DNA from: an uncultured Bacteroidales bacterium
GTDB taxonomy: Bacteria; Bacteroidota; Bacteroidia; Bacteroidales; Muribaculaceae
NCBI GenBank assembly: GCA_900554845.1
Contig: USIY01000010.1
Span: 1-22,508, forward strand
DNA length: 22,508 nucleotides
Direction: 5' to 3'
Shown here piece by piece: positions 1-6,932 of this stretch. The notes under the pieces were generated by a model. That model made no database searches and was not told the origin of the DNA. It saw only the letters and a program-made list of their open reading frames with translations. Position 1 is the first letter of the stretch. Each line of letters opens with the position of its first letter. Made by a program: the position numbers and the translations under genes.

Positions 1-855
1 GAGTTCTGGAACGCCGCGAAGAAGAATATCGAGGATGTGTTCGCTCTGAATATTTATTCGCTGGTGCCCAAATGGCTCGACAATTTCACCGAAAGCAACG
101 AGAACAATTCCGAGTCGCTGGTGGAGATCAATTTCAAGAACGGCCTTGTGGACGGTAAGGAAGTGGGCAATCAGCGTGCAAAGTTCCTTGGCCTTTACAT
201 CTCCTCGGGCGAGGGTGCCTGGGACGACGGCTCGGCCCGCGACTGGCTGCTGGATGAGTTCGACAAGGAGCGCGACAAAGACGGCAACATGGATTTGCGC
301 AAACGTTACACTTTGATCTGGAACGATCCTACCGACAATACCAATTACTATGGCAAGACCTATGCCGAGTGGGATGCTTCGGAACACTTCCTTAAGAAAT
401 GCTACTGGCGCAAGTACACAAGCGTCGACACCGACAATCTGCCCGAGGACTATGCCAGCGGCACCAATTTCCGTCTGTTGCGTCTGGCCGACGTCTACCT
501 GATGTACGCCGAGGTTCTGAACGAGCTCGGCACCGATCGCGCCACTGCTGTGGAGTACATAAACAAGGTGCGTCGTCGTGTAAATATGAGCGACCTGAAC
601 GCTTCGATGTTCAACGACTACGAGACTCTGAAAGAACAGTTGCGTCATGAACGTCTGGTGGAGCTCTGCGGCGAATGTACCCGCTGGAACGACCTTGACC
701 GATGGGGCGATATCCATACGCAGGAGGGTGTGAATAAACTTGCCGAACGCGATGATGATTTCAAGTCCTTCAAAGTGGGGCAGACTTACCTCTATATGAT
801 TCCCGAGCATGAGATCTCTCTCTTCCCCGGACTGAAGCAGAATCCAGGTTATTAA
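1..855 (+). CDS. SusD/RagB family outer-membrane glycan-binding lipoprotein, C-terminal part
   Basis: The open frame enters from base 1, so the start codon, lipoprotein signal and N-terminal TPR-like region lie outside the window; 284 codons are present. The C-terminal half of SusD proteins is recognisable: a region reading FRLLRLADVYLMYAEVLNE, a following INKVRRRV segment, the RHERLVELCGE helix with nearby RWNDLDRWGD, and the closing LFPGLKQNPGY, which matches the usual SusD ending. SusD proteins sit on the cell surface as a lid on a SusC TonB-dependent transporter and capture oligosaccharides; the SusC gene would be expected just upstream. The next gene begins 17 bp after the stop codon, so they are probably co-transcribed. 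A GTG at 37 is an internal codon, not the start. The family call is firm; the glycan is unknown. Confidence 0.95.
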   Translation, partial: EFWNAAKKNIEDVFALNIYSLVPKWLDNFTESNENNSESLVEINFKNGLVDGKEVGNQRAKFLGLYISSGEGAWDDGSARDWLLDEFDKERDKDGNMDLRKRYTLIWNDPTDNTNYYGKTYAEWDASEHFLKKCYWRKYTSVDTDNLPEDYASGTNFRLLRLADVYLMYAEVLNELGTDRATAVEYINKVRRRVNMSDLNASMFNDYETLKEQLRHERLVELCGECTRWNDLDRWGDIHTQEGVNKLAERDDDFKSFKVGQTYLYMIPEHEISLFPGLKQNPGY

Positions 856-872
856 TGATTTAATGATAGAAA

Positions 873-1988
873 ATGAATAAGTATATAAAATTTCTGACCG
901 TTCCGGCACTGGCGATAATATTCGCATCGTGCGCTGACACAGACGGTAACGGAGAAGGAGAGTTTGTGTGGGAAGGCAGTGAGAATCCCGAGAACACCTC
1001 TTACCGCAATCCGGTATGGGAGCCTTCTCTGGCGGGAGGAACCGTGCTGAAAGGAGCGTCGAATTTTGCCGCCGTGTCTCAGGAAACGCAGTGGGCCGCA
1101 GGGCTGGACTACGCATGTCCTTCGCTGCAGTCTTCGGATCTCATGTCCTGGTCGTCCAATCAGACGGCGTTCACGTACCGTGAGGTCACCGGAGAAACTG
1201 ATCCGGAAACCGGAGAGCCTGTGGTGACCGGCAGTTATCCGGACTGGATTACGGGCAGGATCACAAATGTATCGGCAGATTTTGCCCGCACCATCAACGG
1301 TGCCAATTATTGGATGGTGTACACCACTGATTCCGACAATGCTATCGGAGCTGCGTCGGCATCCTCAGGCATGGGGCCTTACAACGACATGGGCAAATTC
1401 CTGGACGCCTCGACTCTGGGTGTCACTGAACTGAAATATCCGCATCTGTCCGTCCTTCAGTCCGTAAACTATTATCTGGGATACAGTACGGAGAACGGCA
1501 GCTATATCCAGCAGTTGAACCTGCGTCGCGGCAAGGCTCCGACTCTTAAAGGCTCCGCGACTAAGGTAGCGGGCCCCGGATTCAAGAACATCTGTCTTTT
1601 CCGTAGTGGCAATTCCGAATTCTATCTCCTCGGCACCGTCACAGATGCCGACGGATCTACCGAGATTCGCTATGGCAAGGCCTCGAAAGTTACCGGCCCT
1701 TACCTGGACCGCAAGGGTGTGGCTTTGACCGACGGTGCATCCGACGGAGAGATACTGATACAGGGTGGCGAAGAGTTCGAATCGCCTTGCAATCCGATGC
1801 ACGTGTTCCAAAGCGAGAACGGGTTCTGTTATGTGGCCTATAATGCGACGGAGATATCCAAGAAGAAGATGCCAAGCGGTTTTGCCCGTCAGCCTATGTT
1901 CATCAACCCTGTTCAGCTGGACGAAGAGGGTTGGTTCAATTCGACAATCGTGCCGATGAAAGGCTGGACTGCTCCCAAATATCAGTAA
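873..1988 (+). CDS. GH43-like five-bladed beta-propeller lipoprotein, apparently non-catalytic; candidate surface glycan-binding protein
   Basis: A 371-residue protein with a lipoprotein signal (lipobox FASC, Cys20) followed by an acidic stretch (ADTDGNGEGE), which in Bacteroidota favours surface export. The body resembles GH43/GH117-type propellers: RNPVWEPSLAGGTVLKG at about 45-61 aligns with the usual NPV..P.LADPTVLR blade, then YWMVYT, GPYNDMGKFLD, a FYLLGT strand and KVTGPYLDRKG. The three acidic residues of active GH43 enzymes are not where expected: the DP of ADPT is replaced by GG (55-56), the IDP-type position reads LKYPHLS (187-193), and the EGP position reads GPGFKN (234-239). The histidine-containing GPGHN motif reads SPCNP. 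Its place right after SusD is where SusE/SusF-type binding proteins normally sit, so a role in glycan binding is inferred. The fold call is by pattern recognition, and an active member of an unlisted family remains possible. Confidence 0.75.
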   Translation: MNKYIKFLTVPALAIIFASCADTDGNGEGEFVWEGSENPENTSYRNPVWEPSLAGGTVLKGASNFAAVSQETQWAAGLDYACPSLQSSDLMSWSSNQTAFTYREVTGETDPETGEPVVTGSYPDWITGRITNVSADFARTINGANYWMVYTTDSDNAIGAASASSGMGPYNDMGKFLDASTLGVTELKYPHLSVLQSVNYYLGYSTENGSYIQQLNLRRGKAPTLKGSATKVAGPGFKNICLFRSGNSEFYLLGTVTDADGSTEIRYGKASKVTGPYLDRKGVALTDGASDGEILIQGGEEFESPCNPMHVFQSENGFCYVAYNATEISKKKMPSGFARQPMFINPVQLDEEGWFNSTIVPMKGWTAPKYQ

Positions 1989-2018
1989 ACCAATAAGAAA
2001 ACGATCAACCTTAATATG

Positions 2019-2045
2019 CCTCCGGGGCCTATGCGATCCCGGAGG
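2019..2045 (+). other. Intergenic hairpin between PUL genes
   Basis: An 8-bp perfect stem (CCTCCGGG at 2019-2026 with CCCGGAGG at 2038-2045) and an 11-nt loop lie between the propeller lipoprotein gene and the FG-GAP protein gene. No T-run follows, so this is less like an intrinsic terminator and more like an RNA-processing or stability hairpin that could lower expression of the downstream gene. Function inferred. Confidence 0.5.
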
Positions 2046-2082
2046 GTAGAAAATCTATTGACAAAATTCAATACAAACAATC

Positions 2083-4026
2083 ATGAAACAAGCTACTTTT
2101 CTGATTCTTGGTGCCGCAGCAGCACTCGGATTCAACGCATCGGCGGCCGATTTTACCGTTGGCTCCCAGAACACGACGCAGTGCGTGATATACCCCGGTA
2201 TCTGCGAAATTGATATCAACGGGGACGGAATCCTTGACCTGATCTACTCCGGTGAGGTGCGCGACGCAGCAATTGCCGGCCGTATCATCGAAGACGCCGA
2301 AGGCAACGAGACGCAAATCGGCAACAACACGTTCCAGATGGTATGGAATCCAACCACCAACAGCTATGATATCAGCGAATTTCCCTATTATTTCGCCAAC
2401 AAGGCATATTTCGCGGTGGCCGACTGGAACGGTGACGGCAAGCCTGATTTCTACGCAACGGGCGAAGCTTCGATGGGTCTGCACAACGTGGAGTTCGGTA
2501 TGTTCCTTAACAATGGCGACGGTACATTTACACGCACTCAGATAACTGTGGTCGACGAGTCAGGTTCGGAAATCACTCCCTTCGATCCCCGTACCGTAGA
2601 TGTCGCCGACTTCAACAGCGACGGTCTGCTGGACATGGTTGTGACAGGATGGAAAGCCGACGCCTCGGATGTGCGCCACAATTACAACATGGTCCTGATC
2701 AACCAGGGCGACATGAAGTTCAAGGCCACCAATACCGATCTGTTGCTGTACGGCAACAACCCCTATGAGCTTGCATTGAATCTTCTTGTGGCCACTGACC
2801 TGAATAATGACGGATATGCAGATTTCCTTACGCAAGGAAACATAGATAATGCCGACGAGGCCGACAAACCAGTCAAGAACGGCAAAGTTATGGGGCGCAC
2901 ATTCGTAGCGGCGCTCAACCTTGGGATTGACGGCTTGAACGACGGTGTCCCGACCCTTTATGACCTGGGTCTGGCCGACGGAGTGGCCCATCACTACGGT
3001 CATGGCGGTTTTGAAGTTTGCGACTTCAACAACGACGGTGTGCCTGACATCCTTGTGGGAGGAGAATCGCCCAACGATGCCCGTGGCGACGGCCAGTGGG
3101 AGTACTTCTGGCAGTTGCTGAACGGTAAAATCACTTCCGACGGCGTCGCTTATACCGACGTTACCGGCAATCAAATATTCAACGGCAAGGATATCCGTCC
3201 CTTGAACGACGCCAAGCCAATCCGTGCGATCGACTACAACGGCGACGGCCAGTATGACCTATTTATGCCGGGATGGTGCACAGGAATGCTCGACGGCACC
3301 GAGAATACCCAGGCTGGATGGTTCTTCCCCAACAACAACGGTGCATTCGATTCATACGTGCGTGTGCCCGGAGCCTCGGAACTCGGAGTGTTCTTCACCG
3401 AAGACGGCGTAATGGGAGCCCGCAACTATGGTTTCTTAGGGCAGTCCTGGGACAGCAATTATTTCGACGATGAGTCAGATGTCATAAAGGGCCGCATGAT
3501 GATGATGTCCAGGAACCCCTTCGGCGTTCCGGTACGTCCCGAAGCACCCGCGTCAGTAAATGCCGTTGTCAACGAGCATGAGGTTACTCTGGAATGGACG
3601 CCTGCCGCTTCCTCTCAGAAGAACGTTACTTTTGACTATTATATCAAAAATACCGCCACTGGCAAATTCTACCGCGGCATCACGGCTACAGTCGGGGGTG
3701 AGAACGACGGAGTACGCAACACCATTGCGCAGGGTCGTGCCTTTATGGCAAGAAAAGTGACTCTGAACAATATTCCCGCCGGCAATTATGAATGGGGCGC
3801 ACAGACTGTCGACGCCGCTATGAATGGCTCGAAGTTCAGGACCGGCTCCTTCACCGTAGGTGGCTCGGGTGTGAGCGGAGTGACCGGCGACAACAGTCCG
3901 GTGGTTGCCGTTGAGTATTATGATATCGCCGGCCGTCGTCTGAATGAAGTTCCTGTCAAAGGAATCATTATCAAAAAGAATATTAGAGAGAACGGCTCCG
4001 TTTCTGTTGTAAAGGAGATCTTCTGA
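2083..4026 (+). CDS. Secreted FG-GAP/VCBS repeat protein with fibronectin-like domain and C-terminal sorting tail
   Basis: A 647-residue protein with a signal peptide (residues 1 to about 21, cut near NASAA). Six calcium-binding-type repeats of the form DxNxDGxxD are visible at about 44-52, 114-122, 176-184, 239-247, 314-322 and 384-392, each followed by a hydrophobic strand, as in the FG-GAP/VCBS seven-bladed propeller of integrin-alpha type. A fibronectin type III-like region spans about 485-595. The tail from about 605 (VEYYDIAGRRL, then a lysine-rich strand) resembles type IX secretion type A sorting domains. In PULs such proteins are usually surface proteins of unproven function, perhaps glycan binding or a scaffold. 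It lies 94 bp after the preceding gene and is followed by a hairpin terminator, so it probably closes the SusCD operon. No catalytic motif is recognised. Confidence 0.85.
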   Translation: MKQATFLILGAAAALGFNASAADFTVGSQNTTQCVIYPGICEIDINGDGILDLIYSGEVRDAAIAGRIIEDAEGNETQIGNNTFQMVWNPTTNSYDISEFPYYFANKAYFAVADWNGDGKPDFYATGEASMGLHNVEFGMFLNNGDGTFTRTQITVVDESGSEITPFDPRTVDVADFNSDGLLDMVVTGWKADASDVRHNYNMVLINQGDMKFKATNTDLLLYGNNPYELALNLLVATDLNNDGYADFLTQGNIDNADEADKPVKNGKVMGRTFVAALNLGIDGLNDGVPTLYDLGLADGVAHHYGHGGFEVCDFNNDGVPDILVGGESPNDARGDGQWEYFWQLLNGKITSDGVAYTDVTGNQIFNGKDIRPLNDAKPIRAIDYNGDGQYDLFMPGWCTGMLDGTENTQAGWFFPNNNGAFDSYVRVPGASELGVFFTEDGVMGARNYGFLGQSWDSNYFDDESDVIKGRMMMMSRNPFGVPVRPEAPASVNAVVNEHEVTLEWTPAASSQKNVTFDYYIKNTATGKFYRGITATVGGENDGVRNTIAQGRAFMARKVTLNNIPAGNYEWGAQTVDAAMNGSKFRTGSFTVGGSGVSGVTGDNSPVVAVEYYDIAGRRLNEVPVKGIIIKKNIRENGSVSVVKEIF

Positions 4027-4039
4027 TTATTCCGATTAA

Positions 4040-4080
4040 AGTGCAGGACCTTGGCTCGGTTCCGGGTCCCGCACTATTCT
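4040..4080 (+). terminator. Hairpin terminator after the FG-GAP gene
   Basis: An 11-bp stem with one mismatch (4040-4050 with 4065-4075; AGTGCAGGACC pairing with GGTCCCGCACT) encloses a 14-nt loop and is followed by a short ATTCTT. It begins 14 bases after the stop codon. The U-tract is poor, so termination may be partial. The end of this hairpin abuts the left end of the palindromic element. Confidence 0.6.
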
Positions 4081-4267
4081 TAGAAACTGTTTAAATTTAT
4101 TACGAAAAATTTTTTATAGAGTGTTCTTTCAGGAATTTTGAAGTTCTTTTTGGCTGATTTCGCCAAGTATCGTCAGTCGCAATATGGCAATTGCTCCATC
4201 CTCAACTTGCGAAATCATCTCAAAAACAACCCCAAAATTCTCTGAAATAAATTTAAACAGTTTCTTA
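4080..4267 (+). repeat. MITE-like palindromic element, copy A
   Basis: A 182-bp element (4083-4264) with perfect terminal inverted repeats beginning GAAACTGTTTAAATTTATT, flanked by direct TTA triplets (4080-4082 and 4265-4267) that look like a target-site duplication. An 80-bp core (4147-4226) matches the reverse complement of a second copy at 10935-11014 in 73 of 80 positions. Beyond the termini the two halves remain roughly complementary, so the whole unit could fold into one long imperfect hairpin. No transposase is encoded. A 3-bp TNA-type duplication would suit mobilisation by an IS5-family (IS1031-group) transposase; that link is inference. Its right end lies 21 bp from the start of the next gene. 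Confidence 0.8.
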
Positions 4268-4288
4268 ATGATTCAGAGGTGGGCAATT

Positions 4289-4879
4289 ATGAAAAAACTA
4301 ATCACTTTCGCACTTGCGCTGGCAGCCTCATGTTTTGCGTGTGTCGGTCAGTCCCTTGTCTCGATGCCTGTGGTGCAGAACCCTCTGTTCGGGGTGTCGA
4401 CCAATGAGGTCAATGCCACATTCCCGGAGGATTCTCCTTCGGTTATTTTGGGAAGCGATCTGGTAATAACCGGAGGGAGCGGTACGTATTCCTACCGTTG
4501 GTACGACAATTCAGGCCAGGATCTGGGCTATGAATCCACACTGCAGGTATCGGCGCCGGGCAAATATCTGCTCGATGTCAAGGACACCTGCGACTGTCTG
4601 CAGACTGTCAATTTCAATATATCAGTATCGGGCGTGGATGATATTCGCGCATCGAAAGCAAAAATCAGTTTCGACTCAATGTGCGGTCAGGTTGACATCG
4701 AGGGGTTCGACCCCGTTCAACTAAGCGCCGTCGATATGTCCGGGCGGCTCTCGGCCGTCATCGACCATGGCGGAGTGGTGTTCCACACTGCCGATCTCTC
4801 CTCGCTTACGGGTGGCGTTTATATAATCACGCTTACAGATTCGCGCGGTTCCGTCACCTCCCTGAAATTGATTAAGTAA
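4289..4879 (+). CDS. Small secreted Ig/PKD-like protein with type IX secretion-like sorting tail
   Basis: A 196-residue protein counted from ATG 4289, chosen because it gives a clean signal peptide (MKKLITFALALAASCFACVG) and has a GA-rich ribosome-binding-like AGAGGTGGG just upstream. In-frame ATGs at 4184 and 4268 would extend back into or against the repeat element and lack a signal sequence. Residues about 45-112 resemble an Ig/PKD-type beta-sandwich (ITGGSGTYSYRWYDNSG, then SAPGKYLLDVKD), as in SprB-like adhesin repeats. Residues about 115-196 look like a type A sorting domain (SGVDDI, VQLSAVDMSGR, LTGGVYIITL, SLKLIK). It is the first gene of a four-gene operon and is followed after 22 bp by the propeller glycosidase. 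Function unknown; a carbohydrate-binding or adhesin module is plausible. Confidence 0.75.
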   Translation: MKKLITFALALAASCFACVGQSLVSMPVVQNPLFGVSTNEVNATFPEDSPSVILGSDLVITGGSGTYSYRWYDNSGQDLGYESTLQVSAPGKYLLDVKDTCDCLQTVNFNISVSGVDDIRASKAKISFDSMCGQVDIEGFDPVQLSAVDMSGRLSAVIDHGGVVFHTADLSSLTGGVYIITLTDSRGSVTSLKLIK

Positions 4880-4901
4880 CAGCCCCAAATATATAGCAAT
4901 A

Positions 4902-6920
4902 ATGAATCTTCGCAATTTCATAACATTGACACTTATGTCGGTGGCCGTTGCAGGCGCCATGGCCGGGCGCCATGTCAGCTATGCCCGTGCGAATCAGAAC
5001 GTAACCTTGGATTTAAACTGGGGCCCTGACAATTATGGAGACATCGTGTGGCAGACATCAGCCGACAACGGCAAGACATGGACCACGGTCGCCAATGCGA
5101 CTTCTTCCACATATACAGTCCGCGTAACGGGTCCGGCTCTGTATCGTGCAGTTGTCACTGGCGATCCCGCATGTCCTCCTGTCATCGAGGAAAGGGAGAT
5201 CAGGACTCTCGTAATTGATTCCGAAGTCATGACCAACGGTTCCGATTACGCCGAGATGGAAGTTTCTGCCCCCGATCTGAAAGACATCGACATAAAGGAA
5301 TATGGTTTTACCGCGGCCATGGCGGGTGTGGCCAGATCGTACACTCTGCTTCCACGTTACCGCGTGGGAGACAAACCCGCTTTTGACACCAAGGGTAATT
5401 TCACATTGCGGTGCGTTGGCCTGAAACCCTCGACCAATTACTCTCTTCGTCCCTATTTCGTCACTGCTGACGGATCTGTCGTTTTCGGCGGCGGCAAATC
5501 GGCTGCCACAATACCGGGACTGACGTTCGATACCGAGGATTGGATCATCGAGAAGACTTCCATGCGGATTCCATTCTCAATTCCCGGATATGACGGAGGC
5601 GATGCCCGTCCGGAACTGTGGTTCGGCAAGGACAGGAACTCATTGAAAAAATACGATGTCGAGAATCTCGGCGATAATAATTATAGGTCAGAATTGATTT
5701 CGGGACTTGTTCCCGGCACTTCATACGTTGTCGTAGTAAAGGCGGACGTTTATGGTCAGAAGACGGAAATCAGCAAGGATGTCAAGACTTGGTCCGACTA
5801 TTCCCGGGTGCAGGTTGACAACACAGTGAGGCCCGTAAGCCATGTAGTGGAATGGGACAACAAGAGTCTTGTGACGTTGACTCCGGAAAATCTGCAGGTG
5901 GAATATCCTCGCATGTGTCGTGTCGATGAAAACAAAATCCTGCTTACTTACCATGGGGGCGCTTCGGATCATTGGCAGAACTCCTATCTGCGCAAAAGCT
6001 ATGATAACGGCCGGACGTGGACCGACCCTGTCGAGATATATAAAGTAGGCAACCAGTTTCTGGGGAGCGGTTATAACCGCATCTGCAATCCGGAGATGAC
6101 CAGACTGTCCAACGGATGGATAATTCTGACGGTCGTTGCCAACGCCAATCCGGAAACTAATGACAATTGCAAGGTTCTGGCATGCATTTCCAAAGACGGA
6201 GGAGAGACGTGGGGTGATCCCATAGTAGTGGGGCGGGGGCGCACATGGGAGCCGCAGGTGATTCAGATGCCTGACGGTGAACTGGAACTGCTTGTTTCCT
6301 CCGAGGCTTATTGGTGGGATCATCAGCGTGACAATCTTTTTCAGGAAATTCTCAGTACCCGTTCCACCGACAACGGTGAGACGTGGACCACCTATAAGCG
6401 TGCCAGCTACAAGCCGGGGGCCCGCGACGGCATGCCTGTCAGCGTAGTGATGCAGGACAACAAAGGAGTGATGTTTATCGAGGAGAGTGTCAACGGGGGT
6501 ATTCCTCCGTCGCTTCAGCATCGTACGCTCGACGGCGAATGGGATACCGCGGACTGGGACGGACAGCAGGACGACCGAAGGTGGCTTACCAAGCTAAACA
6601 ACGGCGCCGGCGCTCCCCACATGATTCAGCTTCCCACCGGCGAGTTCCTGATCATGGCGCATTCCAACCAGACCGGAAGCGTATGGCAGACCAACAGGTC
6701 GCAGGTGATCATGGCTGACAACACCGGTCATAATTTCAAGTATTCGCGGGTGCCCCTGTCAGGAACGGCGCTTCCCGCTCAGTGTGGCGCATATTATGCA
6801 TCCTTCTTCCTTTATGATAATGACACCGTATGGCTGCTGTTCACCAAAGCTCAGTACGACGGAACCAGACGTGTGGAAAGCGATGTGGTGATGATGCCCG
6901 GAAAGATTGTAGAAAAATAA
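4902..6920 (+). CDS. Secreted Asp-box (BNR) six-bladed propeller glycosidase, GH93/GH33-like
   Basis: A 672-residue protein with a signal peptide (about 1-21), an Ig-like domain (about 25-105), a second beta-sandwich region (about 110-300) and a C-terminal propeller (about 310-672). The propeller carries Asp boxes SYDNGRTW (366-373), SKDGGETW (430-437) and STDNGETW (488-495). YPRM at 335-338, TWEPQ with Glu450, RDGMP at 508-512 and the acidic FIEES at 525-529 fit the clan of exo-acting propeller enzymes. The FRIP motif of classical sialidases is not seen, and the WEP/RDGMP pattern recalls GH93 exo-arabinanases more than GH33 sialidases. It would act in the periplasm or outside the cell, releasing terminal units. 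GH2 follows after 12 bp, so they are co-transcribed. Automated annotation would probably say exo-alpha-sialidase; the exact substrate is not decided by the sequence. Confidence 0.8.
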   Translation: MNLRNFITLTLMSVAVAGAMAGRHVSYARANQNVTLDLNWGPDNYGDIVWQTSADNGKTWTTVANATSSTYTVRVTGPALYRAVVTGDPACPPVIEEREIRTLVIDSEVMTNGSDYAEMEVSAPDLKDIDIKEYGFTAAMAGVARSYTLLPRYRVGDKPAFDTKGNFTLRCVGLKPSTNYSLRPYFVTADGSVVFGGGKSAATIPGLTFDTEDWIIEKTSMRIPFSIPGYDGGDARPELWFGKDRNSLKKYDVENLGDNNYRSELISGLVPGTSYVVVVKADVYGQKTEISKDVKTWSDYSRVQVDNTVRPVSHVVEWDNKSLVTLTPENLQVEYPRMCRVDENKILLTYHGGASDHWQNSYLRKSYDNGRTWTDPVEIYKVGNQFLGSGYNRICNPEMTRLSNGWIILTVVANANPETNDNCKVLACISKDGGETWGDPIVVGRGRTWEPQVIQMPDGELELLVSSEAYWWDHQRDNLFQEILSTRSTDNGETWTTYKRASYKPGARDGMPVSVVMQDNKGVMFIEESVNGGIPPSLQHRTLDGEWDTADWDGQQDDRRWLTKLNNGAGAPHMIQLPTGEFLIMAHSNQTGSVWQTNRSQVIMADNTGHNFKYSRVPLSGTALPAQCGAYYASFFLYDNDTVWLLFTKAQYDGTRRVESDVVMMPGKIVEK

Positions 6921-6932
6921 TATTGTTACGAT

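Noticed and set aside
1..36. GTG at 37 as the start of the first gene
   Set aside because: The frame is open upstream to base 1 and the encoded residues continue the SusD fold, so the gene is simply cut by the window edge.
4184..4288. An N-terminal extension of the small Ig-like protein starting at ATG 4184
   Set aside because: The extension would be encoded by the palindromic element and would bury the signal peptide; ATG 4289 gives a clean signal and a better ribosome-binding context.
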